Source of the DNA: Torreya grandis
Taxonomy: Eukaryota > Streptophyta > Pinopsida > Cupressales > Taxaceae
Reading direction: 5' to 3'
Assembly: GCA_037957365.1 (NCBI GenBank)
Contig: JARHVA010002004.1
Location: 2,620,001-2,684,000, forward strand
Length of the DNA: 64,000 nucleotides
Shown: piece by piece, positions 11,430 to 24,110 of the stretch
Position numbering within the stretch: position 1 is the first letter of the stretch
Layout of the letters: each line of letters begins with the position of its first letter
The notes under the pieces: generated by a model
What the model saw: the letters and a program-made list of their open reading frames with translations, nothing else
What the model was told of the DNA's origin: nothing
The model's database searches: none
Translations under genes and position numbers: made by a program

Positions 11430-12103
11430 CCTCCAATCAATGTGGTGGAAAAAATGAATAAGCTACACATGAATATCTCATTATTGGATTCTTTAGCAAT
11501 ACCAGGACAAAAGGATATAGTCCAAAAGGAATTGCATGATCTGAGTGAGCAAGTTGTTCTAGTAAATGTTGACAATGTGTTGATTATGAATGGGGCTCCT
11601 CCCACTAGAGGTCAAGAAAAGAAGGATGAAAAGGTTCCTCCATTCTATCTATCCTTGATCATTGGAGATTTCTTGATTCATAATTTCATCATTGATAGTG
11701 GATGAAACACCTCAGTAATGCCCAAATGCATAGCTAATAAGCTAAGACTCAAGTATGAGCAAATGACTAAAGGAGTTCTACATTTGGATGGGTCACTAGC
11801 CAAGACATTTGGTGTGGTGAGAGGTTTGAATCTAACTCTCCATGCCTATCCAACCTTCTCTATTCCCCATGATTTGGTAGTTGTATATGTTCCCCCTTAC
11901 TTCACTCTTTGCTTATCCAAGGATTTCACATCCAAGATAGGTGGGTACTTAGCATCAAACTGGTCTTACATGGTTTTTAGGAGCAAATATGGAAACAAAG
12001 TGAAGATTGAGTCAGAGCCTATCCACAAAGATCACCTAGAGCCATACTCACTCAAGGTAACAAATATCAGCTACACCATCATTGATGAAGAAGAATTCTA
12101 GGT
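11430..12103 (+). pseudogene. Element 1 aspartic protease remnant
   Basis: A single frame runs across 11442-12101 with one internal TGA. The retroviral-type protease core starts at about 11640 (PPFYLSLIIGDFLIHNFIIDSG). It holds the D-S-G active-site triad, and the TGA follows immediately (11703). Downstream comes the conserved gypsy region (LCLSKDFTSKIGGYLASNW, then a YGNKVKIESEP-like stretch) that links protease to the rest of Pol. The protease would cut the Gag-Pol polyprotein. The upstream part (11442-11600) is the charged spacer after Gag. Confidence 0.8.
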
Positions 12104-12269
12104 AGACCAATCCCCACCTTCTTCCCTTGAAGGAGTTGTTGACCTACCCTTAGATGAATGGGGAAATGATAATTTTGAACATGATCCTTACAATTTTATT
12201 GAAGAGATAGGTCTTGGAGTTTACTGCATGCATGAAAAAGGTAATTTCATGCCAACTTTGATGAAGAGA

Positions 12270-12700
12270 GCTATGGTTTGTGGTAACTTTTCTTCGATGG
12301 ATCAATAATCAAGTTGGGAGCTGGTGGTGGAGCAATGCTAGTTTCACCCTCAAGGGAAAATTACTTTTCAACTTTCAGGTTTTAATTCTCCTACACTTGA
12401 AATGTTTCATAATATGAGTCTCTTGTTCATGGTTTAGAGTGGGCAAGAAAAAGAGGAATAAAATAATTGTAGGTTTTTGGAGATAGTGAGTTAATTGTAA
12501 ACCAAGTAAGAGGTCGAAATTCAACCAATAATTCCTTACTTAAGTCTTAAAATCATAGGGTGTGGGACCTAATGGAAAGTTTCATTGCTTTAAACATAAT
12601 TTCCATCCCAAGAGAGCAAAATAAGCAAGCAGACATACTAGCAATAGATGGTGCTCAGTTTGACATTCCTAAGGGAATAAGTCAAGACAACAATTAGCAC
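12270..12700 (+). pseudogene. Element 1 additional RNase H domain, upstream of RT
   Basis: Across frameshifts this reads as an RNase H fold: FFDGS then LGAGGGAMLVSPS (first catalytic Asp and glycine-rich strand, about 12294-12355), YESLVHGLEWARKRGIK (catalytic Glu helix, about 12411-12460), a GDSELIVN-like strand (about 12480), VWDLMESFIALN, and IPREQNKQADILAIDGAQFDIP (about 12606-12670). The spacing matches the second, archaeal-type RNase H known from Tat-lineage gypsy elements. There it usually lies after the RT-linked RNase H; here it lies between protease and RT. It is broken by several frameshifts and stops. Confidence 0.7.
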
Positions 12701-12989
12701 CATTTAAAAGTGATAATAAGACCTTCCATACCTAATAATGTTTTCAATTGATAGGTGTTTGATAGTGACCAATAGCTAACACTTTTATTATAGGAGGAGG
12801 CTAAGTTCACTTTTAGGAATCAATCTAAGCTACAATAGTAGTATGACAGCTAGATTATTCAACTGAAGAAAAACAAACTTCTTAAGGGTTTGGTCACTCT
12901 CAAAAGCATCTTCAATGAGGATGACCAACTCAAAGATGAAAAATCAAGAATCACAACCAAGAAGGAGAATTATGAAAGGGTTTAAATAT

Positions 12990-14260
12990 TCAAGGATAGG
13001 TTGCTTGTACTTGGGAAGGTATGTACAAATGATGAAAGCCATTCTTTCATTTTGTTATGCCAAGAGTTTACTAATGTCTTTGCTTGGGAGTATAATGATC
13101 TAAAGGGTTTTTACCCAAGCTTAGACCAACACACCATTGATATGGAAGAAGGTACCAAACCCATCAAACAAAAACAAAGGCCAATCAATCCAAATATTGA
13201 GCCTCTCATGCGGAAGGAACTCACCAAGCTGATTGATTCCAAGATCATTTTTCATATCAAACACTCTTCTTGGCTGGCCAATCTGGTTCCCATTAGGAAG
13301 AAGAATGGGGAAATTAGATTATGTGTCAATTTTAGAGCCCTGAATAGAGTCTCATTAAGAGATCACTATCCCCTCCCAAGTATCGAGCAGATCCTCTAGA
13401 TGGTGACATGCAATGAATGTTTCTCCCTCCTAGATGGGTACTCTGAGTAAAATCAAATTTTGGTGCAAGACTATGACCAGTACAAGATAGCCTTCACCAC
13501 CAAGTGGGGAACCTTTGCCTATAAGAAGATGCCATTTAGATTGTCAAATGCTATAGCTACCCTCCAATGAGATATGCAAATGGATTTCCAAGGTTTGATA
13601 AGTGATATTGTGTTGGTTTATCTTGATGACATAACAATTTTCTCTAAGGATGTAGGATAACATCTGAAACACTTGAGGTAAATATTTGAGAGGTTTAGAG
13701 AGTTTGGAATCTCTTTTAACCCAAATAAATGTGTGTTTGATGTATATGAAGGAAAACTCCTAGGTCATGTCATTTCAAAAAAGGGCTTGACCATTGATCT
13801 AGAAAGAGTACATGCAATCTTAGCACTGTCCTTACCTAAACAAAAGAAGGGCTTACAAATCCTCTTTGGAAAAATAAACTTTATTAAGATATTTATCCTT
13901 AATTTTTTTGAAATAGTCAAGCCGCTAACTTCCATGATGAAGAAAGATGAGACGTTTACATGGACAACATGAAGAAAAGATAGTTTTGAAGGGATTAAGC
14001 AAGCTATCACCCAAGCCCCCACCTTGACCAATCTTGATTTATCCAAGGATTTCAACCTCTACACCTCTAGAAATGAAGGGGTAATCTCTATTATGCTCAC
14101 TCAAGAAAATGATGAAAACCTTGAACAACCTCTTGCATTCTTTAGCAAAGGTTTAGAAGGATTTGAAGTTAGGTACACATATGTTGAAAAGAAAGCACTT
14201 GTAGTTATATGAAGCCTAAAGAAATTTAGATATATGTTGTCAAATAGAAAGATTCATATC
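12990..14260 (+). pseudogene. Element 1 reverse transcriptase and RT-linked RNase H remnant
   Basis: The RT runs from about 13001: thumb/finger motifs (SSWLANLVPIRKKNGEIRLC, VNFRALNRVSLRDHYPLPS), an MPFRLSNA stretch (usually MPFGL.NA) and the catalytic VYLDDITIFSKD near 13616-13650. A TGA at 13569 lies where a CGA Arg codon would be expected. The connection and RNase H part (13733-14250) includes LGHVISKKGLTID, then FNLYTSRNEGVISIMLTQEN, FFSKGLEGFEVRYTYVEKK. RT copies element RNA into DNA and RNase H removes the RNA strand. Stops occur at roughly ten places, so this is inactive. Confidence 0.88.
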
Positions 14261-14499
14261 ATGGTACCACATCCTAGTGTCAAGGATTTCTTGCTGAGCC
14301 ATGACTTAAATGAAAAGAGACTAGGGTAGATCACCAAGGTAATGGAATATGATGTGGAGATCAAGACCACCAAGCTGGTAAGGGGAAGAGGGCTATGCAA
14401 ACACCTCACTACAAACCTCAAAGAATAGGAGGGAATTTTGCTACTCCATGATGAAGCTATAGCAGAAGTATCTGTAGTCATAAAGAGCTGGGCACAAGA

Positions 14500-15731
14500 C
14501 ATGGTCCATTTCCTTCAAATTGGTGAGTACCCACAGGGCCTTGATAGAAATAAGAGGAGATATTTCATGCTCTAATCCCTTCCTTACATCTTGGTTGATG
14601 GAGTGATATTTAGAAAGGATTTTTTAGGGGTACTCTTGAGATGCATTGACTCAAATCAGGTCAATAGGGTACTATCCATATTTCATGATGGATCAGTTGG
14701 TGGTCACTTTGATCCTAAGCCCACAACTTTAAGGATTATGAGGGCTAGCTACTTTTGGCCCACTTTGTTTAGAGACACTCATGCCTGGGTATGGAAGTGC
14801 TAGAAATGTGTTCTCTTTGATGGAAAATAGTGGCTATCTATAATGCCTCTACAACCTTTTCAAGTGGAACAGTCATTCATGTAATGCGGTCTAGACTTCA
14901 TAGGGATGATCAACCCTCCTAGTATTAGCCACAGGTGGGTCTTGATCGCTACAAATTATTTCATGAGATGGGTATAATATATTTCTTTGAAGGAAGCCAA
15001 TGAGAGTGCATTCCTAGACTTCTATGAAGGCCTGGTGATAATATTTGGAGTCTCAGCTACTATCATTTCAGATAACTCATTAGCTTTCTTGAGAACCAAG
15101 ACAAGCGAGTGGGTGTTAGGATATGACATCTATCTTAGTACTTCCTTCAACTACTACCCACAAGGGAATGGACTAGCTGAGTCTACCAATAAGAACTTGA
15201 TCAAGATCATTAAAAGGACAATGGAGGAGAATCAAAGGACTTAGCATGCCAAGCTAAAAATAGCCCTATGGGTAGATAGAGTCACTCCAAAAAGAGTAGT
15301 TGGTAATTTACCATACACACTTATGTACGAAAGGGAAGCTAGACTCCTATTTCACTTGATTTACTAGCCTTAGATCTCACCCATCAGCTACAATTGGAGG
15401 AGAGTGATATCATGGAGGTTAGATTTTGTGAATTAATGGAGCTTCAAGAGGCAAGAGACCAAGCCATGGTTTTCATGACTAGTTATCAGTAGCAAAAAAG
15501 AAGCATTTTGACAAGAAAACCTCATCAAAAGACTTCTTAGAAGGTGACATTTTCTTGAAATGGGATGAAGACCAAGCTAAACCTAGAAAGCACATGAATT
15601 TTGATGCCTTGTAGAGTGGCCCATATGTCATCACCTAGTGCAAGAAATATAATGCTTTCCAACTCTCCAAGCTCAATAGTGAAGAACTACATATCCCAGT
15701 TAATAGGATATATCTTAAGCATTGCTACTAG
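14500..15731 (+). pseudogene. Element 1 integrase remnant
   Basis: The H2C2 zinc-binding region is at 14690-14820 (FHDGSVGGH, then WKC and KCVL). The catalytic core follows: GLDFIGMI near 14890, ISDNSLAF near 15066 and GLAESTNKNL near 15171. The two Asp and the Glu of the D,D-35-E triad are therefore still readable. The C-terminal part (15490-15731) contains FDKK, a KWDEDQAKP stretch, SGPYVI, NAFQLSKLNSEELHIPVNRI, and ends at TAG 15729-15731. Integrase inserts the DNA copy. Several TAG stops and frameshifts inactivate it. A 254-base untranslated stretch follows to the LTR, with no extra ORF. Confidence 0.87.
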
Positions 15732-15985
15732 CCTTCCCTTATTGTGTACATAGTTTCCCTATTTTTTTTCATTTTCCCAAAAAAAAATTATGCATGTTTA
15801 TAGTTTTTTTTTAGACTTGTCTGTGTTTTATTTGCCTTTTGAGGTAAAATATTCATTTTGTTCTTAAGTTTCTCAAGGTTATTGCCAACCTTTCAATCTA
15901 TATCTTGATTCCATACCTAATGGACCTATAGGCCACCATTTTTCTTAAGCATATTAGGCATTCTTCCCCTATGAATCACCAAATA
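15732..15985. other. Element 1 3' untranslated stretch, no clear purine tract
   Basis: I see no gene here. The bases directly before the 3' LTR (AATCACCAAATA) are not purine-rich in the way a plus-strand primer site should be, so the polypurine tract has probably mutated away. Confidence 0.55.
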
Positions 15986-18595
15986 TGTTGACCAATTTTA
16001 GTTCTGTAGGCCAAAATTAGGCTCCCCTCTTTATTTTCTTGCAAATCTTATTAGCTAGTTTCTGATGAATTCACCTTACTACAATTTTTGGGGTTTCCCC
16101 TTGTGATAGGCTTGTTTCTATAAAAAACCAAATGATTTGAGTCTTGCAAGTATTTTGGGTTGATCTAGAACTAATTTAATTTCAAGGAGTTTCATAGGGC
16201 AATCAAATTACCCCAAGTAAGCCTTTATTAGTGATTAGATGGGCCAATTTCAAAGGGACATAAATCTTTTACAAAACTCCAAAGGTTAGATAACTTTGAA
16301 AAGGGTAGGAAAGCAACAAATAGGACCATTCAAGCAAGTTCCAAAGGACAACCTTGGACCCAAAGTTCCCTTATGGAGGGCAGAAGGTCCATTTGCAAAG
16401 GGTCAAGCCAGAAAGCCAAAAAAGGGAGGTTTTCCTTTGGGGAAAGTTTGAAGACAAAGAAGAATTTCTTCGGACATTTTGTTCAAATAAAATCCATGAG
16501 AAACCTAAGGGACAAATTTATTCAGACAAAATGTCTGAAGGAATTCCTTCAAACATTTTTGTTCAAATAAATTCACCATGGAAACGCTGAGATTTAAGAC
16601 ATGAATTCCTTCAGACATTTTGTCTAAATAAATTTGAAAGGAAAAAAACTCAAAGTGTAAGTGCCCTTTTGGAGGACACTTGGCCATAAAAAAATACCTT
16701 TTCCATTTTTCTGAAGGGTCACTCTCCCTTCAGAAAAGTTCATTTGTAAAAAGCTGAGGAAATTGCTAAAGGGTAGTGACGGGCTCAAGAACCTCAACTT
16801 CAACATGGTAAGCTAACTGTTGAAAGTTTAAATGTCTGGTGATAAGCCCACAAACATCAAATTAAAGGTAGTGAAAGAGATGTTAGTTTTCAAATGGTGA
16901 CATTTCCATGGATGTCAATTTTATGGTGATAATATAGTCATTCATTTTTAAATGTTTATGGATGGGCCTGTGTAGGTCAAATTTATGAAAATGGGTTAAT
17001 AGTTGAGGAAAAGTTAAAGAACATTTATTTTGGACAAAATGTTTGAAATAATTCTTTCAAACAATTTATCTAAAAGAATTCTAGAGCATGAGCCAAAGCA
17101 TCATTAAAGGTATGTGTCAAGGTGGCGAGAAAAGGAAGAATTCCTTTGGACAAAATGTCTAAAGGATTTCCTTTGGATGTTTTGTTTGAAGAAATTTAAA
17201 GGCTCGAAAACCCAAAGATGGACTCAGTGTCCCGCCAAGAAAGGAGCCCAAGAAGAGATAAAGAATATCCCTAAGAGCCTAAATTACTAGGAAAAGACAA
17301 GAAATAACAAGGAAAGAGAGAATAATAGTAAATCTAGAACGTGGCTATGCACACATAAGACAACATTTGGAACATTTTGGAAGACACATCTAGCCAAGTG
17401 TAGGAATGAACTAGATTAGTCTAGATGGTAAGGTAGGCATCGACAAGAGAAGTAATTGCTTATATATGGAATAGTCTCTACCAAATAGCCATTAAGGGAA
17501 CTGCATGAGAATTCAATAGAGTGGCCCATTTTTTCTTTGTTTAGCATTAATAAGTAGACAATTGCATGAGTTTTCATAGAGAGGTCGACTTTTCATTTAA
17601 ATAATAAAATGACCCATGATTTAGTAGGAACATTTAATGCAATTTGAGAAGCAAAGTCAATGTCTTTGACATCTATAGCATGGTTCTAAGTTTTCATAGA
17701 GAGGTGGACTTGTATTTCAAAGAATAAAGTGACCCATGCTTTAGTAGGAATGTTTAATGTAGTTTGAGTAGCAAAGTCAATGTCTATGATGTCTATAGCA
17801 TGGTTCTTTTAGGCACATTTATGGAAAGATGATTGCAGCATGAGAGGATTACTCTTATCAAGGTGTTTAATACATTATGGGTCACTTTTTCTTTGAAAGG
17901 ATGAAGAGTCTTTCTCTAAATTCTATATATTATAACTGCTCAACTTTGAAAAAGGGATCTCTCTCTTGTGTATAGTGAATCCCTGACAATTTTGCATTTT
18001 AATCAAAAGAAGCATTTTTACCTCTATCTAATTCTTTACACTTTTGCATTTGTATGTGTGTTTCCTTGTGTTTAGTCATTTATTTTAATGCTTTCATAGT
18101 TCGACGCTAGTATATCTAGTGTATCCAAGATCTTCTTATGTAGGTTAATAGGAAGTACTCAGGTTGGAGTATAGAGGTAGAGGAGAAGCCATCTAACAGT
18201 GTGCTTCTAGAGCACCTATGGAAGGTTCTTCTTAATTATAACTCCATTAAACCTCTTGTTAAAACACTCATGTAGCCTGGTCTTTTGTTCAAATGAAGTG
18301 TCTATTCGATCCTTTTGGTTTAAACTATTGATAAAAGATGAGTAGATCAAATCATTTTGGTGCATCACCATTTTAGTTGGTTTTGCTTTTGTAACATCCT
18401 TTTCTCTTTTCACCCCCCCCCCATTATTAGTAGTAGAAGTTAAGGACCTCAAAGGTGCATCAAGGGGAGCTATCCCTTAATTTAGAGATTCATTCCTCAA
18501 ACTTCCTACCCATAGCAAGAGGAATGTCTCCATTGTGCTGCATGGAAAAAATAAGTTGAGTCTTCTTTTAAAGTTTGTAATCCATAGTGTCAACA
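15986..18595 (+). repeat. 3' LTR of element 1
   Basis: It is 2610 bp, TGTTGAC...GTCAACA, aligned along its length with the 5' LTR. It is longer than the 5' LTR mainly because of a 120-bp tandem duplication at 17571-17810. The target duplication ATTGG follows at 18596. Confidence 0.93.
17571..17810. repeat. 120-bp tandem duplication inside the 3' LTR
   Basis: TTTTCATAGAGAGGT starts both units, at 17571 and 17691. Both run through a block reading TGACCCATG...GCAAAGTCAATGTCT and end at ATAGCATGGTTCT. The 5' LTR has a single copy of this block (about 8850-8965), so the duplication arose in this LTR after or during insertion. Confidence 0.85.
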
Positions 18596-18600
18596 ATTGG

Positions 18601-19080
18601 TAAAGAGAAAATGAGTTTCCATGAACTTCTAGTTGTGTTATTATATGCATTATATGGTTACACTTGTATGAGGAAAGAAATGAAATGTTGAAATTATAAA
18701 TATATTTATGATTGAGATGATAATGGTATTTTATGGGCTTTTGTAGCCATTTATATGCCTGTTATATGCATGGTTTCTCTTTTCATAGAAAAATTACCTT
18801 GGTTTCTATTTTTTTTACTTGTTTGGAAATGTTATATGTTGGTGCATTGATGAATATTCATGAAAAATAAAATAGTACAATATCATCTTATGGGCTACCC
18901 ATGATTAATCAATGAGGAATTAGGCTCATGGTGGTTTTCTCTTTTATTGGGCTAATATCTTTAAGTAGAATTTATTTTATAGAATGTTTACTAGGGAGGA
19001 TATTCACATCACCAGTTTTATGCTAACATGTTATTTACCACATTTTAGTGCAAGGATTTTGTTTAGTTGGTCATTACTTG
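18601..19080. repeat. Repeat A copy 1, right part
   Basis: It resumes at AAAGAGAAAATGAGTT and aligns with 43397-43755 and then 61317-61435 of copy 2. Similarity ends just after TTGGTCATT (about 19075). It holds the uninterrupted site of element 3 (CTTTAAGTAGAATTTATTTT near 18970). Confidence 0.75.
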
Positions 19081-22000
19081 TCATTGGGTTTTCTAATTTA
19101 ATTAATACTTATTAGAGATCATATATGCCATTTTCAACACATGGAGGGTGTGGGAGTGATTTAATTGCTAGATGATCTTATCATATTTCTAAATCATTGT
19201 AGCTGCTATATATTCCATTGAATGCCAGATTCAAACTTTTGTATTTGTTAGTAGCACAATAGGTTCCTTATGCTTATGCCTTTGGGCTTGTATTTGTACT
19301 CTTATATTAATGTTGTCAATCTTTGTATTCCTTAAATGTTTCATTGTACTTGTGAATAATATCCTTGTTTAAGGATTGATTTTACTATATTGCAGTTGTG
19401 TACTTGAGCATTCCAACCTTAAGCATGACTAAATGTAAGTTATTAAATTCCTATGTGTTGGGAAGAGTTACCCAGGTGGTTTGGCGATGAAATTCTATGG
19501 TAATCATGGTAATAATAATTATGTAAGTGTGTAATGTTATTTAACTTACCATAACTATTAAATTATGTATGTGAGATGACTAATTTATACATTTCCCTAT
19601 TGGTCAATTATGGGGAGCTTGGATAATTTTGGTTATGTTTATAACAAAAATCTCAATCTTGTAAATGCTTATTGCTTAAGAAATTAAGTGTATATAGTCT
19701 TTTTATAATATGTTTTCAGTCACGTTGATAATAGAACATGTCATACAAAAATTACTAGAATCATATTATTAATGCACCATAATATGGACATGTGGAACTT
19801 TTTTTATAATGCTATTTTTGATGGTTTATACATCCACATTAACTTATGAATTAAACTTAATGGATGCCTTTGGATCATGATACTACTCTTTCTAATAAGG
19901 AATAATAAAACAAATGTATCTCCTTTTTTTAACATTATAAAAAGCTTTAGCAAACTAACAAAGTGATGAGTCAATCATCATATTTTTAGGGTATAGATGC
20001 AATCATGGAAATTGCCTATGAATGTCTTATATAGAGCAAGCATGAAACCATGGTCATTTGGAAAGTTGATTGTTGGGTTATTCTTAGCTTGTAATTAATG
20101 TAATCAACCAAATTAAATGATTTTTAACTAGAAATGTGAGTTGATACTCATTTATTCAACATATTCTAAATTGTTACATTGTTCTTGATATGCCTAGTTG
20201 GTCATATGCAATCAATGCTTTTATAGTAACTAGTTATTCATTTATATAGTCAAGTTGGTCTAATTTTATGACATAGTAACTAGCCTAATGGCTGAATTGA
20301 CATTTCAATGAATCATTTCTCTTTTGGTTAAAATATTCTATGCTCCTGAGTTATGGATTTGGAATGATCTATTATTATGAAGACCCTTTGTTGGGAATTC
20401 TTTAGCATACTTCCAAATGGGTATCACAACTAATGTTGAAACACCTTAACAATTGGTGTTATTCTTATGTCAGTTAAAAAATTCATTGGTTGTGTTCATG
20501 ATTATATAGTGGGAATATTAGGGATGTTATGATCTCCTTAAGCATATTCTCTATGACTATGTGTACAATGTCCATGTTAGAATTTAGTAATTTTTAATAT
20601 TTCATGCCATGTGTATTGTTTTCCACCTGTTGGACCATGTGTGGTAGAATCTCATTCATGAAGCGATGGTGCATGAGTGTAATAACCTCTAAGTTTATGA
20701 ATCATGGCATCATGTTTTTAGGGGTAGAAACCTAAATTGGTCCTTGATTATGAAACATAAGGTTCTATGTTCATGAGTTTATGATGGTTCACCTTGGTGA
20801 TGGATTGATGTAACTACTTGTAGACCCTTGAGTGTTGTAAGCTTAGATTTTTGGTACCTTGGTTTCCATATTTTGGACCCATTGTACCTATTATTTTACC
20901 TCCTTATTACCAGGACTATTTATATAATTATATCTAGTGAGATAACCATTATTATGCTAAATCTTACCTTATGTTATTATCCTAGTTAAGGATACATGTG
21001 GGTCTAAGTGAAACTTCTTGCCTAGTGAGTTACCAATCATAACCATATAGGGTTATTAGATGTTTGTACTAGGCTGAGGATCCCTAGGTGATTCAATGGT
21101 GAAATGGATTTCCTTCTATGATTCAAAGGTTATTAGTGTGGTCCTGATACCCCTCGAATGGTGCTTCGCACTTTAGGCAATCCTTTTCTCGATGGAATCC
21201 TTTGGTGATAGTCATCATGGCATAAGTATCTCATTAATATAATATATTATGGGATTCCTACTCCTATGGTGTATGACCATGATGATGTTCCATGCTTTAT
21301 AGAGTGGTGTAGTGGGTTCCTTACATGGTTCTATTATGTACTCTGTTAACAATTCCTAAATTTTCTTGGGTTGTTTCATTTAGTATCGAAGATTATGATT
21401 TGAGTATTTTAGAAGTTAATGTGTATTTTCTCTCACTTTTTGGAATTAAAAATGATTTTAATTCATTTTGAAACCATGTTAAGTTGTTTTTTTCTATTTG
21501 GTTTTTTCCATTTGTTACTCCAAGTGAGGTGTGTAAATGGCAATATGCTTGAATAGGTCATCATGTGATTCACAAATCAAGGATAGAGTCGGATCAAATG
21601 GATCTCATGTTGATCAAATATAGGAATTATGTGGCCTAAAAAGTGGGGGGAAGGCCTAATTGGAGTTTTAATAGATTGTGAATCCATCCAAGGCATGATT
21701 GGGAACATAGGAGCATGTGTTGAGTGATCCAAAGAAAGTTCCCTTGAGAGTTTCCCCAATCTAAAGTGAATTAGGTAATTGGACATGGAATTCATGTGAG
21801 GGTGTTGATTATGGTTGACCAAGTGTAAATGATCTCAAGAGATTTCCACCACCTATTTTTATTAGTGTAAAATTTGATGATATAGATAGTGCATAAAGGT
21901 GTGTATACATGAGTACATCCACCTACTAGGTGTGATAGTTATTGTGTTGAGTTGATTTTTTTATGTGACACTAGATTGATGGAATTCAAATTTTTCATGA

Positions 22001-24105
22001 TGACCATAATCTCTACCTTTGCCTTGGTTGGGTTAACCCTTCCCAATTTCATTTACATTTGGGCAAGCCTCACTTGTCAACTATTGGATTGTATGGTCGG
22101 GTCAATGGGACATAAGTGGCCAAGGCTTTTCTCTTAGAGTAAAAGGGGAATAGTGCCTTGTATATTTTTATGGGCTTTATTAGCAGCCCATCACTATATG
22201 CTTGGAACATTATGACCATAGGAGGACTAAGAAGTGACTCTAATCTGAAGGGTTGGTTGGGTAGAGGGAGTTGGTCTACATGGGTGAATTAGTTGAGCTT
22301 GCATTTTAATCTCATCAGAAGAATGTCTTGAATATTTGTAGAGCCACAAAGAATGGATGGTGGTGATAATAATTGTTAACCCCATAGGTATAACTTATAA
22401 AATTTATTGTTTAATTAATCAGTTATTTGATTGAGTTGTTGAATAAGTTCAATGATGCTAGAATTAAGGAACTAACATGCCCTTGTAAATTGTATGGTTG
22501 TAAGTGGAGTAAGGATGTCTCCACAGGTTTGAGTTGCTCTTGGTTGAGCAATGTTGTTTCAAGAAAGTTGATTTTTAGGGATCCATGATGATAAGCCCTT
22601 GTGAAGGTATGTTGAACTATTGAATGTATGCAACTCTTTTTGTTCCTAGTTATGTGTTTATATCAATTTGATTGATTGATTTGATCCAAGTTAGAGGTTT
22701 GAAAGAATAAATATCCCTTATAAAAAATTTATAATATTCTATATGTTTTGGTGGGAACCTTAAAAGGCTTCTCCTTTCTTATTTTACTCATTTTTTTGGC
22801 ACTCGGTGTGGATTAACTATGAGTTTATCTAGCTATAAATTTTTGATAGATAAGACAAGTAATTGTAAGTTCTTACTAGGCTTGTGTGTTATTATACCTA
22901 TTGGGTTGCATCAAGAAAATAAATTGCTTAATTTTGTGTTTTAATGTGTGAGAGAATTATTATGTTCCAAGTGATGGACTTATAAACTAATTTTATAATG
23001 GGTTTCAGGTTGAAAACTCAGTTATGGTTGGATGAATTACAACCATAGTATCCTAGAGGTGAATAAGTATTATGCGATATAACATTAGTGATGAAATTAT
23101 AAATATTCAAGTTGAATGAAGTAGCTTGTAGTTTTGTAAAATATGAATGTAAAATTTTTTGAACAATTTTGAATGTGAGTATTTTGATAAATCATATAAA
23201 TCTATTGTTCATTTAAAACATTCACTTAATATTTTATCTCTTTGAATAATCTCTTAATTAATTTCCATTAATTAAATTCCAAATATCAATAATAATTTAA
23301 AACTGATATACTGATGGAAAACTAGAATAAAGTAGACATGAAATTATTTATGGGGTTCACAAATTGGCTACATCCCTAGGTTAATTTGAACTATTTCATT
23401 ATAAATAATATGTAAATACAAAAATTTAAAAACTTACATCCCTAAATGGTTTAAGGAAACTTTTAGCTCTGTAGAATAGAAATAACTCATCTTAAACACA
23501 AAAATGTTCTTCTCTTCAACCAACAAAATATCTAAAATTGCTTATAACTCTCTTGAATGGGATAATTAATTCTTCCAAAATGAGTAAAAATACTCTCACA
23601 TTATTTATAATATATCCTTAACTTTCACAAAACCCTCTCTGTAATTTACACATTAAAAAAAAGATTCTGCAATAGAGAAAATGGCCTCAGTCGAGCTATT
23701 CCAAAATTTTGCCTCTATAAAAATAAACATGACCAATCCTCTATATTTAATAACCTATGTTATTCAACACAATATACTTCACCTATATGGCATGTCCCTT
23801 CAAATATTTTTTCAAATTATTTCTTTGTAAATAAAATAAATACATTCTCTATATTTCTCTATTCTCTATCCCAGAATAATAATTCCTCAATATATAGAAT
23901 AAATTGCATTAAGCCAGTGTTGTCTAAAAAATATTCATTTACCCAAAGTGAGGTTAGATTCTCATAAAAAAATATTTTTGAAAATTATATGGAATAAAAT
24001 CAAATAGTTTATGGGAGGTTTAAATGCCATGCTTTATTTGATAAAGCACTTCATATAATTAACATGGTCCACTTCCCACCAAAACTACCAACCACACTAA
24101 AGTGG
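19081..24105. other. 5 kb without recognisable gene
   Basis: I read both strands for retroelement or host protein motifs and found none. The longest frames are under 90 codons and do not look like proteins. The sequence is probably very old repeat material; I could not align it to other parts of the window. Confidence 0.45.
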
Positions 24106-24110
24106 GTATA

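Larger units (their letters stand above)
7230..18595 (+). mobile_element. Ty3/gypsy LTR retrotransposon (element 1), degenerate
   Basis: It is an 11.4-kb element with two long LTRs (7230-9750 and 15986-18595), each starting TGTTGAC; the 3' LTR ends GTCAACA, the exact inverted repeat, and the 5' LTR ends GTCAATA. The 5-bp target duplication is ATTAG (7225-7229) and ATTGG (18596-18600). Repeat A copy 2 has the uninterrupted site (ATTAGTCAAGAGG near 43392), which proves insertion into repeat A. Internal order is gag, protease, an additional RNase H, RT, RNase H, integrase. This is gypsy order, with RT before integrase. All frames carry stops and frameshifts, so it cannot be autonomous. By hand, the first ~150 bp of the two LTRs differ at about one position in ten, so it is an old insertion. 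Confidence 0.93.

Noticed and set aside
16354..16806. Several overlapping 60-78 codon frames on both strands
   Set aside because: They lie within the 3' LTR of element 1 over the palindrome motifs, have counterparts broken in the 5' LTR, and show no motif.
18412..18425. Poly-C run as a polypurine tract on the minus strand
   Set aside because: It lies inside the LTR of element 1 and recurs at the same place in the 5' LTR (about 9571), so it is LTR sequence and not a priming site of another element.
21577..22137. Frames of 81 and 61 codons on opposite strands
   Set aside because: No recognisable motif and no neighbouring coding remnant; length is within chance for AT-rich decayed DNA.
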